Origin: Deinandra increscens subsp. villosa | Lineage: Eukaryota; Streptophyta; Magnoliopsida; Asterales; Asteraceae | Length of the DNA stretch: 64,000 nucleotides | Assembly: GCA_039602395.1 (NCBI GenBank) | Contig: JBCNJP010000020.1 | Location: 16,780,483-16,844,482, forward strand | Direction of reading: 5' to 3' | Shown: positions 1-13,100 of the stretch, piece by piece | How positions within the stretch are numbered: the stretch's first letter is position 1 | How the letters are laid out: each line of letters opens with the position of its first letter | Made by a program: the position numbers and the translations under genes | The notes under the pieces: generated by a model | What the model saw: only the letters and a program-made list of their open reading frames with translations | What the model was told of the DNA's origin: nothing | Databases searched by the model: none

Positions 1-487
1 ATATTAGTTACTTAGTGATATAAAAAGCTTGACAAATATCTTTTGATCAAATCAAATGTATATAGAAAATAAAAAACAATTATAAATTTGTCAAAAATTC
101 GGCAACAAAATATATTACTTGTCCAACTTAGCATCACGGATAACGTCAAGGTGGTCACCACACTCTTCGACAAGCGTCACATATTAATTGGTGCAATATT
201 GGTTGCGACTCCTGGTTGGCAACGACTTATGGTTGATTGCTTTCATGGGATAGAATGTTGAGAGCTCTGATTAAGGCTTGTTTAATGTTATTCTTTAGCA
301 TATATTATATTTATCCAAGTCTAACATCACCTGACATCTAAATAAAGATAAGGACCAAGATGCTAGCCAAGACGTGAATCACCAAGCTTGGATTAACAAA
401 TGAAACACATAGCTTCTTTGTTGAAGACTTGAAGTCGGTCACACGGCAAGAGGAATGGGCGGCCAAAATCCAAAATGACGGTTACTT
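1..487. other. Intergenic, no feature seen
   Basis: AT-rich plant intergenic DNA. I see no convincing coding frame, RNA gene or repeat boundary here. Confidence 0.5.
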
Positions 488-1196
488 AAGTTTTTCTTTT
501 TCTTTTTTTTTTTGGAAAAGCAATTTCATTCACCATCAAACCAAAAAGAAACAGATACACCACTACAAACAAACAAAAAATTGTAGAAGTAACCACAAAA
601 AACACCAAATAACCAAACCTCTAATTGACACAAAACCTTCCTCTCGATCTATACTTACCCCAAAAAATGGACCAGTCTTTAACCTCCTTCAGGACTCTCC
701 TTGTCGTAGCTCTCGAGTCTTTGAAGACCAACTCGTTACGGGCTTTCCAAATGTACCACAACATAACCAGGCGAGAGCCTTTGAAGACCCGCTCGTTACG
801 GGCTTTCCAAATGCACCACAACGTAACCAGGACCACCGCGTGGATTGATTTCTTCCTATCATTTATGCCCTCCGAATGGCGGTGAAGCCGTAAATAGTCA
901 AACATAGAGAAACCATAAATGGGAGGAATTTTCAACCATTGCCCAACTCGCCGTCCAAACTTGATCAGGCTATGATGCAATAGCAAAACACGTGTTCCAC
1001 TGTTTTCTGGCCACCCCTCGCACATCGGGCAATCATCGGAACTCAAGGCGATACTCCTACTCTTTAACGCATCCTTGGTAGGCAAACGGTTTAGGCCCGC
1101 TCTCCAAACATGAATATTAACCTTGATCGGAACCCAGCTTGTTCCAATCATGTATATACCGCATAACCGTAGAGATGGACGAATCAACCCGACCAC
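488..1196 (-). mobile_element. LINE (non-LTR retrotransposon) 3' fragment
   Basis: The minus strand carries a 191-codon open frame (1196 to 621). It resembles the C-terminal tail of plant LINE ORF2, the zf-RVT region. Visible marks are a W-x-P-x-K-V-N-x-x-x-W-R block near residue 21, a CPMC pair near residue 56, and the tail word IWKARNERVF. The frame is followed on the minus strand by a short 3' UTR and an A-rich tail, seen on the plus strand as the T-rich run 488-511. That layout is the normal 3' end of a 5'-truncated plant LINE. No RT core is present, so this is a dead remnant. A frame-preserving internal duplication is listed separately. Confidence 0.75.
721..840. repeat. 60-bp tandem duplication inside the LINE tail
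   Basis: Bases 721-780 and 781-840 are two copies of one 60-bp unit that differ at only a few positions. Because 60 is a multiple of three, the LINE frame stays open and the IWKARNE motif appears twice. Confidence 0.9.
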
Positions 1197-1743
1197 TAAC
1201 CACCAATTAAGTTATCAACTTCAATGTGCAGTTTTGCCAATTCTTTTTTCACCTTAGCTATAGCCTTTCAATTGCCTATGTACGAAAGATTGATTGGGAA
1301 TTTGGGATCCCCCATCCAACCTGTTGTCCGTGGTGTATAGCAATCACAACTTGCTTCTACAAAACCTTCCTCTCCTTATGAAATCTCCATCACCATGTTG
1401 ACAAGAACCCCATATTTCCAGCTTTTAAGGAGTATATTCCTAACCCACCTTTATCCTTTAGGAAGAGTGACTAAGTTTTCTTAATTCTTTTTTTTTTAAA
1501 TTAATGAAATTGTTTTTACCTAGCGTGATTTATTATTTAAACTTACATTAACATGTCTCATAACTCATTACCAGTTTTAAATAAAATAAAATAAAAGAAT
1601 AAACGGCGCATTCTTTAAAATCGTCTTATTTTACAGCCAGAGTCAACATAACAAAAGATGAAAACGGTTTCGCTTACTATATACCCTATAGTTTATTCTA
1701 CAACTACAAACATCTATAAAGGAACACTACTTAAGCCTAACAC
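1197..1743. other. Intergenic 3' flank of the DAHP synthase gene
   Basis: Contains the 3' UTR of the minus-strand gene nearest 1743 and AT-rich DNA. Part of 1200-1450 could be further decayed LINE sequence, but I could not read a convincing domain. Confidence 0.4.
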
Positions 1744-4564
1744 TTAACGTATAAAACCTGCAGTGGTGGTGCTAATGCCTCGCCTGAGCCGTCCCCTCCT
1801 AAGCCGCTCGGCAATGATGAAGGCTAGTTCCAACGACTGGGAAGCATTCAGCCGCGGGTCACAATGTGTGTGGTACCGCGAGCCCAAGTCATTGTAAGTG
1901 ATGGTCCTTGCGCCCCCAACACACTCGGTCACGTTCTGACCCGTCATTTCCAGATGAACCCCTCCCGGATAGCTTCCTTCCTGATCGTGCACGTCGAAGA
2001 ACGCTGTCACCTCAGCCTGCAAAACAAAGATTGCATAAAAAGGTAACCGACTTTGGTCGATTTTTGGTATATAAATAAACGGGTGAAGAGAAAGCGTACC
2101 CTTATGGCATCAAAAGAGCGAGTCTTGAGCCCCATGGGGGCTTTAATGGTGTTGCCATGCATCGGGTCACTAACCCAGGTGACGATTTGACCAGCACCAC
2201 GAACCGCCCTGATCAGATGGGGAAGCTTAACTCTCGTGTTGTCGGCTCCCATTCTTGAAATGACAGTGATCCTTCCAGGCTTGTTATGAGGATTCAAGAT
2301 TTCAATCAGCTTTACCAGTTGGTTAGGGTCCATTTTATCACTCACCTGCATCACAAAACACTTAATCTCAACTTCACTTGTTTCATTAGTTTTTAATTCT
2401 ATGTCACTTTAGGTTAACTGCTGAATTAAAGGTATACTATGGATTATAAACTCATGAAAAGATGCAAGGTTGATCAAATATACCTTAATGCCAAGAGGGT
2501 TCTCAACTCCTCGTAAAAACTCAACATGTGCGCCATCGAGTTGGCGTGTGCGTTCACCAACCCAAATCATGTGAGCCGAACAATCATAGTAAAGGCCCGA
2601 AGTAGAGTCTTCCCTCGTAAGCGCCTGTTCATAAGGCAAAAGCAAACACTCATGAGACGTCCAAAACTGCGTGGTAGTCATGATCGGGTGATCGGGTGTG
2701 AGTCCAGCAGCCGCCATGAACCCCATTGCCTCATCAACTCTGTGCGCCAATTCTCGGTACCTAGTGTTTAATTTTCACAATCAAGTTAAGCAAAATTTCA
2801 ACTAATTTTTAACTGTCACAGTATTTATCACCTATTCGAAAACATACCTGTCTCCTTGTTCGCTATGCTGTGTGAAATCAAGATTCCACTCGTTAACTCG
2901 CTGCATTGATGCATAGCCACCAGTAGCAAAAGCTCTTAAGATGTTGAGTGTGGAGACTGATTGAGTGTAAGCTTGAATCATTCTGTTGGGGTCTGGAAGT
3001 CTTGATTTTTCGTCGAATGAATCGCCATTTATATTGTCTCCTCTATAACTTGGTAACTTGACTCCATCTTTCTCTTCAAATGAGTCTGATCTAGGTTTAG
3101 CAAATTGCCCAGCCATTCTCCCAACCTAATATGTAATCATCAATCATCAATCATCAATCGTGTCGGGTTGCCAAAGTTGCGGGTTGGTGGGTTAGCACTT
3201 AGCGCGTTGAATTGTTCTTCTCAAACACATCAGCATTTTTATTTGTGTCAAAAACATCAACCCTAACCCACACACACAACCAATTAACTTGTTTACATAA
3301 ACATGCTACACGTTTAAACGGTTGTGACGGGTTGAAGGGTAATAATTAAGTTGTACACGTGTTAACGAGGTTTATGGGTTTTAAAATACAGTTAGTGGGT
3401 TGACTTGTGGGTTAGAGCATTCAAGGCAGCTTCTTCATCCCATCTCCATAATTTAGCTATAAAAAAAAAAAAAACACAAGTTTTTCATTATAAGTTAAAA
3501 TTTTATAAAAAGCTTTTATATCTCATTCTCCATCTCTATCTCTATATGCATATTTACCTTTAGATTATCAAAAAGTAAACTCTATTTTGGAGAACAAAAG
3601 AGCCTAAAATCAATAGCATTTTTTTATTTCTTTCTCCAAATTTCAGAAATAAAACATGTATGTATAACCTAATGTGAGTGCTCAAGTCTAACTAAACACA
3701 ATCCGTTTGATGAAACAAGCAAATCCGAACACGACCCATGTTTATAACAAATTAAATATACCAATCCAAAACCTGTTTTTATCGTTTCGTGTTCTTGTCA
3801 TGTTTCAGATCGTGTCATGTCCGTGTTCGTGTCAGGTATAGGGACCCCGCAACCACCGAACCACCATTGTGTATGAAACAGAGGACAACATATATGATCT
3901 AATTCTACCCCGTTTCTCTAACAAATTAAATATGCCAACTCAAAAACCTATTTTTCTATTTTCCTCGTTTCTTGTTTTGTGTCATATTTCATATCGTTTC
4001 GTGTTCGAGTCATGTTTCGGGTAGTGTTTTGATGATCCCGCAACCAGGGAACCACCTTTGCCTATAAAACAGAGAACAACATATATGATCTAATTCTACC
4101 CTGTTTATATGTACCTTGATGATGGGCATTTGACCACCGAACGTAAGGACGACACTCATCTGTAACAGCAATCGAAAAGTATCCCTAATATTATCAGTTT
4201 TAAACTCCTTGAAACTCTCCGCACAATCGCCGCCCTGAAGCAAGAACGCGCCGCCGCATGCGGCGTCACCCAACCGTTCCTCCAGCTTCCGAGCTTCACC
4301 GGCGAACACAATCGGAGGGTAGGATTCCAGCGTCTTGAGAACGGATTCCAGCTGATTTCCGTCAGGGTAATCTGGGATTTGGATCGCTGGTTTTGATTTC
4401 CAGCTATTGGGAGCCCATTTTCCGGCGGAAATTGCGGTGGCGCGGACGGTGGAGATGGGGGGTTTCTGTTTGGGAATTGGGAGTTTGTGGTGGCGGTGGG
4501 GTGGTTGTTTGAGGAGGGGTGAGGTGGAGGCTCCGGCAACGATGGTCGTCATGGTGGCGATCAT
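1744..4564 (-). CDS. DHS: Phospho-2-dehydro-3-deoxyheptonate aldolase (DAHP synthase), plastid, class II
   Basis: Catalyses condensation of phosphoenolpyruvate and erythrose-4-phosphate to DAHP, the first step of the plastid shikimate pathway. Five coding exons on the minus strand with GT-AG borders: 4564-4115, 3125-2848, 2760-2484, 2345-2100 and 2016-1744. Together they give 1524 nt, or 507 residues, the usual plant length. The start MIATM at 4564 is chosen because the Ser/Thr/Pro-rich plastid transit peptide begins there; MTTIV at 4552 is an equally good start. Family blocks seen in order are GGDCAESF, FGGQMPIIK, GRMAGQFAKPRS, RAFATGGYA, FWTSHECLLLPYEQALTR, YDCSAHMIWVGERTRQLDGAH, GIKVSDKM, NKPGRITVISRMG, VSDPMHGNT, SYPGGVHLEMTGQNVTEC and HTHCDPRLNASQSLELAF. 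No frameshift or lost catalytic motif was found. Which of several plant paralogues it is cannot be decided from sequence alone. Confidence 0.97.
3748..4105. repeat. Diverged tandem duplication in DAHP synthase intron 1
   Basis: Two units of roughly 170-190 bp (about 3748-3919 and 3920-4105) share an ACAAATTAAATAT start and a block around CAACATATATGATCTAATTC. The second unit ends just inside the intron, next to the exon 1 donor at 4114. Confidence 0.7.
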
Positions 4565-4584
4565 TGATTGATTGATTGATTGAT
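4563..4584. repeat. (ATTG)n microsatellite at the DAHP synthase start
   Basis: About five ATTG units lie directly upstream of the chosen start codon on the minus strand. Read in frame upstream of the ATG they would give repeated Ile-Asn-Gln-Ser, so they are probably 5' UTR. Confidence 0.8.
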
Positions 4585-4762
4585 CGGCGGGGATATTGAA
4601 GGGTGTTAGTTTGTGGTGGGAGATGGAAGCATGAGGGAGATGAAAATGGCCACCACATTTCGCCATTAAAATGGTAAAAAGGAGTTGCAAACCGACTGGA
4701 GGTGCACAAATCCGTTTTTTTACAAACCGGTTTTTTCAGTAACCGATTGAGGACAAACCGGT

Positions 4763-5304
4763 TTGGATTTAAATAATCCCACGTTTTCTTTATTGGCAAC
4801 TAATAATCTCATATTTAACATTGGCATCGGTTAGTCCCACATTTACACTTGTTTATTTCCAATGGTCCCTTCGTTAAAAAGTTTAACGGAGTTAACGGAA
4901 AATTAATGAAAAGTGACGTGGCTGGTGAAGGCCGCCACCGGCGACCTCCAAACCGCCGGAAAATGACTAAAACCACATAAACATATTCATTCTTTCACTT
5001 TAATGTCAAAAATCAAGTTAAAAATATCTTGTTTCATGTTAAAAATATTCCGTTTCATGACATTAAAGTGAAAAAAATGGATGTGTTTTTGAGGTTTTAG
5101 TCGTTTTCTGGCGGTTTGGAGGTCGCCGGTGGCGGCCTTCACCAGCCACATCACTTTTCATTAATTTTCTGTTAACTCCGTTAAACTTTTTAAAGGATGG
5201 ACCATTGAAAATAAACAAGTGTAAATATGGGACTAACAGATACCAATGTTAAATATGGGATTATTAATTGCCAATAAAGAAAACCTGGGATTATTTAAAT
5301 CCAA
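4763..5304. mobile_element. Foldback / long-TIR MITE (about 540 bp)
   Basis: Bases 4763-5008 and 5058-5304 are near-perfect reverse complements (arms of about 246 bp) around a 49-bp loop. Outer ends read TTGGATTTAAATAATCCC on the left and its complement on the right; inner ends read CACTTTAATGTCA and its complement. I found no clear target-site duplication, so the superfamily is not assigned. Mutator-like foldbacks are one possibility. It lies about 200 bp upstream of the DAHP synthase start, so it may sit in or near that promoter. A transcript would form a long hairpin. Confidence 0.85.
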
Positions 5305-6191
5305 TTTTCCTAATAAAAAACATAAAAGGGTTTCATCTTTATCTAAAACTTTACTCTTAAAAGTTAATAACATACAAAAACATAAAAATTGAAAATATGG
5401 AAGAAAAAATAAGAAAAAGACTAATATTTTTTTTTAGATTTTTGTTGATTATTTGTCATAGATCGTCATTTATGGTGTTATTTTCATTCGTCCTGTCTCG
5501 AACTTGAACCAGGCCTCAGGTAACTGTTTCATCCGGCTTCATCTTTGGTCATTCTGGGTGTTGATCCACATTCGCTCTCGTTTTCATACAATTCGTCTGC
5601 ATGTGATGATACGTTTTGAATTCGTCCCACCACATCTAAATAGTTTTTCAAGCATGTTGACATCTACACCAAAGTCGTAGTTATTCTTGTTCTCTTAACT
5701 AAAATAACACTGCCACTAAAAGAAACACACATTTCGAAGCTACCTTAGAAGCTTGGATGGTTAGTAAATCTTGGGCCATAGCGAATAAAACCAAGAAAAT
5801 TTCTTCATTTCCTTTCCACCAAACCAACAAATCAAAGTCTTTAAAACCTTGAACACCAAAATTGAATAGAAAATCTGTATCCCCATACCTTCCGAGTTCA
5901 TTATTTGGAGTGTTAACTTTTTGTCGTGTAACATTTGAGGTTGTAATTCTTACCTTTACGCATATTACTCTTACCTTGACGCAACAACTTGAAGCTGACG
6001 ATTGAGATTACCTGATATAATATGTTTTGGGAAAATAAGAGAGAAGAAAATATGGTGTACAGATCGACGACGAGAGGGAATAAAATGTGGTGGGAGGGAA
6101 ATTTAAATATCAATAATTGTTAATTATTTTACATATATGCAATTGTTTGTTACCTATATGTAACTATTCGTTGCACATATGTAAGTGTTTG

Positions 6192-6244
<53 letters not shown>

Positions 6245-7761
6245 ATAACATATGTTAATAAAAACTAACAAGACTATAACCGAGTTAAAGATAAAAAGAC
6301 GTCATATTTATTGGTGTAACTTTAAAAAAATATAATATTCTACAAAAAATTATTAATGATTTAAAATGGCGGGGAAAAAGTTTTTGAAATTATTTTTCTT
6401 AACAACAGAGGATCTCACGTGTAAACCTATCATTTCGGGGCCATGTCCAAGGTCGACTCCTCGACCTCCGTGAGACCGTACCCCCTAGATGCGCGGGAAC
6501 TGGTTGAAATCCGTAAACCATCGCCCCCTATTAGGTTCGAACCCGGAATAAAAGCCCTGATCCGTCCCTTCACCCAGATGTCCATGGAAATGACCCAAGT
6601 GAGAATCGAACCTGCAACGTTTTGTTGGTTCATGCCATTAACGGCTGCAATGTTTTGTATTTTCATTGTAAATGACCTTTATATATTTAGAAATCTTATG
6701 AACTGCTTTTTGTTTGTTCATGTCATTCCCCGCTGTAACGTTTTATATATTTAGGCTACCTATGTAACTACTACAACCTTAAGCACATTCAGGGAACCTA
6801 TTTATTTATAAGCAAGTTTAAGAAGCGAGCATGGGTCTTCTTAGTTATCGCGGAGACAAATAGGCTTCTAGTAGCAACATGCTAATTGTAAAACTTGTAA
6901 CTAATAAACATATATATACCAACCCGTGCATTATATGGAATGTCTTAAAAATTATATAATAATAACTTCTTATATAATTATTGATATATTTTAAGCATAA
7001 GTTTAAACGTAAACACATAAAAATTAAAGAAAGTTTCTAAATGAAGATATAATTGAAATCTTGTTATAATTTGTTAAGTTTCAAAATATTATTAGAAAAT
7101 AAGAAGATTTTTATTTTTTATATTTAATTATATAATGTAACTATCTAAGTTATTAGTATTTAGTAAGAGAAATAGTTAATATTTATTTGAAGAGAGATGT
7201 AGACAAATGTTAATGAGAGTAGAATGTCACATAACATTAAAGATTTTGGTTTATTATATAGTAGATACTAGATATATATTTGATAATTTGTATACAAGGT
7301 ACCTAAAGTTCAATTAAGAATTCACTTATTTATGTTAGAGCCGCGAGAAACGAGCTCAAACAATTCCGATTAGACTCAATTTGATGACTTTGAAACTAGC
7401 TCAACGACCATTTTAACTATTTTATAGTTGAAAGAAATATATTTTTTGACTATTTTGCTGCCATTTTAAGTGTCTCAATTCATTTTTGGTATTTATTTCG
7501 GTAGCTTATTCATCTAAAAATGCACTAAAATTTCAATCTAATAAACGACCAGACAACCTCTAAACCCAAACATGAGTCCTCAATATAAGGAAATGACTGT
7601 TCGAAGTTTTGTTAAAGTCGTGTATATTTAATTGGGTTCAGAGCATGCATGTGGCATCTTCATCGACCTATAAATAAGTTTGTCATAAATGAAACTTCCG
7701 GAAGGTTGCACATCCTAATACGTCATCTCTGATGTAACTCCAAATCAAAATGAGTTAATAA
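5305..7761. other. Intergenic, no gene seen
   Basis: AT-rich DNA. A block at 6420-6660 contains tRNA-like B-box words in both orientations (GGTTCGAACCC near 6535 and the complement of GGTTCGATTCTC near 6605), which could be remnants of SINEs. Apart from the microsatellite listed separately, I see nothing else I can support. Confidence 0.45.
6193..6241. repeat. (TA)n microsatellite
   Basis: About 49 bases of uninterrupted TA dinucleotide. Confidence 0.95.
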
Positions 7762-7995
7762 GGGGTTGCGGTATGGTTGTCGGATAGCTTCTAGGATTAT
7801 GGGGTATAAGCCAATCAAATGTTGACATCTCAAATGGGTGTGAAGCCATGCGGCTCTCGGCGGTTTCCAGAAACCGTGTGAAACCGGGTGAGAAAGAAAA
7901 GGGGAGAAGCCATGCTTTCAGGGTATGGTTGCCATGGGGAGCCATGCAGTTCCCTTGGAGCCGACCTCCGAAGCCGCCCCTCATACCGCCTCCCC
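7762..7995. mobile_element. MITE, PIF/Harbinger-like
   Basis: A 234-bp segment whose ends are inverted repeats: GGGGTTGCGGTATG on the left, and on the right a sequence whose complement reads GGGGAGGCGGTATG. Both sides carry TAA (7759-7761 and 7996-7998), the three-base target duplication typical of PIF/Harbinger Tourist elements. It has no coding capacity; open frames across it are incidental. Confidence 0.65.
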
Positions 7996-8214
7996 TAAGG
8001 TCTAACGATCCTCGGTGAATCGTTTCGTGATGTATATGTGTTAGGTCAATTTATTGTGGATTGATATATGTATTTGTTTTTACTCAAAGTTGTGTAGAGC
8101 TTTGGAGTGAGTGATAGGTCGAAACTTATTCTAAAGTTTTTAATAAATGTTTCCCTTCTAGATTCTCGCTAGTGTTTTTAATAGATTTTCCATTTAAAAA
8201 AAATAGATATATAT

Positions 8215-9650
8215 TCCTAACTAACTTACAAAAAATTACCTATATACAATAAGCCAATTTATGAGTAAAAAAATAATAGGCAACAAAATATACACAATTA
8301 ATTTAATCCTTTGAAAATAATGTGATATAGAAGTAGTATATTTATTTATAGTGTTTATTTCTTTAGTCATCCACTTATATGATATCAAAAGGCAATAGAC
8401 CTTTTAGGGTATGTGTAATGGTTGTACCGCACGGTGCGGTGATATCCAGGTGGATGCGGTGGAGTGCGGTGCCAACGTTGGGTGACATGCGGTGGACGTG
8501 CGGTGATCAGTGGTGCGGGCACAATCCCCGCGGAAGAAAAGGGAAAGGAATGGAACGGTGGTGTGGGCCAACGTTGGGTGACATCATTTTGTACACTTTT
8601 TCTTTTTAATTTTTTTATTTAAATTAAATACAATAATAGTAGAAGATAAAGTAAAAGGTTGAAAAAGTGAGGAGAAGATATTGGGAGTTAAAGCGAGAGG
8701 AGTGTGATGTGGTGATGTACCGTTGAGTTAATTAAAAAAGTGAAGAAAGTAAAAGATGAGGAAAATCCATTGTGAACAACCTCATATTATACCATTACAC
8801 CCGTCACCATGTTAACAAGGAATTTTCATAAATTTTTGGCCATTATTAACAAACGATTCTAAAAGCCACATTCACGAGGTGCAATTCGAACATAGTTATT
8901 AAAGATTTACATTAACATGAACTTTAAATAATTATCATGATTTTTAAGACTTAAATAGAAGCATAAAGAAACACAAATGCGGTCAAACTGATAGAAAAAT
9001 GAGTTTGGGAAGAGAGGTGAATGATGGCGGGGACCGTGGTAAACATGGCTGGCTGAGGCTTACGAGGCGTGGCTGGGAGGAGGCGTTGAGCGATGCGGTG
9101 AGAGGGAGTGACGGTGGATTTGGATGTTGGAAGTATGATTCCATGAACTTTGAATACATACAAGTTACAAATAGAGAAAATAGAAAACGATATATCTTCC
9201 TAACCCACCTACAACAAATAAACTAAATACAATGAGTCTGTTTACGAGTATATAAATAAAATAGGCAACTAAATATACACAATTAATTAATTTAATCCTT
9301 TACAAGTATGTGATAGAGAAGTAGTAGATTTATAATGTTTGTTTCTTTAGTCATTCACCTATAAGACATTGAAGGACAATAGACCTTTTATGTTATGCCA
9401 GCACACCCATTACTAAGTTCAAATCTGACTCAAGAGAGTTCTTTCTAAGTGATGAGTTTTTCTCTTTGATGGTGTTCCTGAGTGAGTAAAGTTTAAAGTG
9501 TCAAATCCAGTATGAATATATTTTCAAATGTCATTAAAAAAACACTGCTCAACCAAATTGTCATTAAAATTTTAAAAAAAAGTTAAAAAAATATAATTAT
9601 TATGATATTTTATGACTTAAATAGAAGCATAAAGAAAAACAAATTTGGTG
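8215..9650. repeat. Diverged duplicated segment with a MITE-like insert
   Basis: About 8215-8402 and 9200-9391 are diverged direct copies, sharing words such as AAATATACACAATTAATT and CAATAGACCTTTTA. A second matching pair is around 8946-8985 and 9610-9650 (ACTTAAATAGAAGCATAAAGAAA). The spacings differ (about 985 and 665 bp), so one copy gained sequence. A likely cause is the segment at about 8407-8802, which has imperfect terminal inverted repeats built on TGTAATGGT. Confidence 0.6.
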
Positions 9651-10196
9651 CACATGATATGGCGTAGATAAAGTTAAGCAGATGCTCTAATCTCTCGATT
9701 ATTTCAAAGGCTTAATTGATAAACAAATATTAAAATTAAAAAAAATTATCCAATTGAACATCACAAGAGTTCATATTTTCATTTTGGTACTAGCTTTCTC
9801 TCGTCCAGGCCTAACTACCAGACAAAACCATCGCGTGATTCTTTCTTTTGGCGTTGTTGTTTTTCTACATTTATTATTTTTAGTTGGAGTATATATTCAA
9901 TTCATTACACTCACCTGTGTCACGGACCCATAAAAGAAATACATTAAATACAAATCACATTCACATTAGTAACATAAACCATTGCAATTTTCTTGTTAGC
10001 CATATATATATCTAAGCGTTAACGTGGAACTAGCTAGCCCACTCGATAGAGCTTTTATCGTTTTAGCTGATGGTCTTGGGTTCAAATCTAGACACATTTA
10101 TGTAATTTATTTTGTGGCTATATATCTAACCATACACTTCTCACCAATGTCACTCTTTGTAGTTCTATCTTTTGATCAACTTTAATTTGATCTTGA
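9651..10196. other. 5' flank of the ABCG transporter gene
   Basis: AT-rich upstream region. Around 10030-10100 there is a tRNA-like block ending in GGGTTCAAATCT (B-box-like), possibly a SINE remnant. I cannot place the promoter with confidence. Confidence 0.35.
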
Positions 10197-13100
10197 ATGG
10201 CTAGTCTAGTGCATAACAATGAAGTGTTTCCAGAACCAGATGGAGATGGGGAACGGGGAATCGAGATGATTGATCCCAAGTCGTTGGTGATGAAGAAAAG
10301 ACTCGGAGCGTATTTGACATGGGAGGAGCTTGGAGTTTCTGTTTCAAGCTCTAATGAGAAAGATGCATGTAAAACCATACTTTCGGGTGCTAGCGGTTAT
10401 GCTAAGCCAGGAGAGATTGTGGCCATCATGGGTCCTTCGGGTTGTGGCAAATCTACCCTCCTTGATTCGTTGGCTGGTATGTAGTTAACTCCATATTTGA
10501 TTATCCCTTGAAAATTTCATGATTTTGAACCAAAGATGCAGTGGCGGATCCAGTATTTTTTTCTAGTGTAGTCACTATTTTCAAAAGCTTCGATTCCACA
10601 GAAACATACATAAAAGAAAATCGGTTCGGGTCGGGTCGGTCACATATACTAATACGAATAATCATAAAAAAACATCGCCATTAGAATTCAAAAAACACAA
10701 TAAATAACTAAAATTTGTCTAATTATATTGATTCCTAAACAAATAATGTATAAACAAATCACAAATATGAAAAAAAATCAACAATCAAACTAGCTATATG
10801 ATGATTACCATTAGCAGTTGGGGAAAATTAACTAATGAACCTGGGTTGCGTATAACTTCATCATCAACAATCAAAATTAATTGATTTAGGGTGGGTGGGT
10901 GGGTAAATAAGAATGCCAGGAAGGAAAAAAGACATGGTATATCACATACAAAATCAAAATCAATCAGTACGCACTAACCTCTTCGATTTCTGTTGTTGGC
11001 TTGTTGGTTTGTAAGATCAAAAGAAAAATCGCAAAGAACAATACGTACGTTGAAAAAAATAACAAAAGAAGGAGGTGCCGACTTGTTTAGAATTCAAAAC
11101 AATTTTTGCCCTTTTGGGTCATTAAATTCATATTTAGGTTATCATAAACTGGGCCTTAATTCTTTTGGGACATTGGGCTTGCTAGTTCAAAGCTTGGAAC
11201 TTGAGAAAAAAACGTATAAAAAAGTTGGAGACAAGAGGATTAGAACCTGCGTCTACTCATTTCAGTGTTACGCCTACATTAATTGACCTCCGACCACTAG
11301 GACAGATTGCTTTTTTTGTTAACATTCAAAATAATATATATGTATTCACCAGCAGAAAAAAGAATGTATTCACCCGTAAAACTCGTACATACGGTGTACA
11401 TGGATGAAAAAAAAGACTGTATTCCTGTGACTACATAGTCAAAAGCGTAAATCCGCCCCTGCAAAGATGTAGTTATATATAAATTATTAGGATGCATACA
11501 TGTACAACAAAAGAACTAAAATCAGGTGGTTATTTCAAGAACTCAGGCTGGACAAAATCATACACTTTGCATCTAGACAAAAGTTTCTTGAATACACATG
11601 CCACCTGAGAGAATCCCACATCACTTTCAAATGGTCATTTCAGGTTGCACTTGATAATCATTCCAATGTTAGTTGCATGATAGCCCCTATTTTTAAACGA
11701 TCATTTCCATCTACTTTCAAACAACCGTTTGAGCGTGATTTAGCTGAGGGAAAAAGTGAGATTAAATATGGTTACTCGTCTCTATTTGCATCTTATACAC
11801 ATGTTTTTACTAGATTTACTATTCGCTTGTTGTCACGGGATAATACAGGTACACAAAAAAGTACATTGCTTTAATGCAACGTAAAGAATTTAGGACCTAA
11901 AAGTTACATTGCATGACTTTACTCATTACATTACTAAGTAACGTGCTAAATTTCAGACTTTTTGAAAGAAAACATTAAAAACAATAAAATTAATTTACTG
12001 CACCGACACGTGAAAACCACTACAGACGCCATGTGACCTAATAACAACCATATACTATTCCTACTAGCTTAACATTGTTAATACTACAATTATGATAGTG
12101 GCATTACACATTCAGTTTTATTCCCTGAAGGGATGGAAAACTTTTGAGTCAGGTATACATTTTTAGTATGGTTTCTCAATCCACTTTTGATAAATAAATT
12201 TAGCAAATTCAAACAAGTATAACATTTACCACCAGGATGTCTCTAAGAACAAGTTGGTTATACATATAATAATAGTTTTAAATCCTGTTTTTTACAAACG
12301 CAGGACGTTTGGCTTCAAACGTAAGGAACACCGGACAAGTTCTCATTAACGGAAGGAAGTTACGACTCACATATGGAACTATGGTATGTGTAAAGTTCTC
12401 TAGTGAGTTTAACACTCTTATTTACTTATAATATTCCATTAAAGGATAACAATAAGGTTGCATTTTTGTTTTTCGCGATTCAAACTACTTTTTGAATTCT
12501 GGGTATAGGCTTATATGACTCAAGAACAAGTTTTAACATGGACTCTAACGGTTAAAGAAACGGTATACTACTCAGCTGAGCTACAACTGCCTAAATCCAT
12601 GCCAAGATCCCAGAAGTGGGAGAGAGCAGATAGAACCATAAGGGAGATGGGGCTGCAAGATTCGATGAATACACGAATAGGAGGGTGGGGAATCAAAGGA
12701 CTTAGCGGAGGCCAAAAAAGGCGGCTAAGCATCTGCTTAGAACTCTTAACACACCCTAAACTTCTGTTGCTTGATGAGCCTACAAGTGGGCTTGATAGTG
12801 CAGCTTCATATTATGTCATGAACCAGATTGTTAAGCTCACTAGACAATATGGGATGACAGTTTTAGCAGCTATTCATCAGCCTAGCAGCCATGTTTTTGG
12901 GCTTTTTAATAATCTTTATCTTCTCTCTTTGGGGAAAACAGTATATTTTGGTCCTACTTTTGCAGCAAATCAGGTAATCTTTAATTCTTCATGTTAAAGA
13001 TATAAAAACACCCAAGTAATCCACCAAACTAGAAAAACACACATTTGAAAAAAAAGAATCAAAACTAACATAACAAGGAAACCAAGAAATACCCAAAATT

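Noticed and set aside
7745..7984. 79-codon minus-strand frame
   Set aside because: It lies wholly inside a MITE with inverted ends and a TAA duplication.
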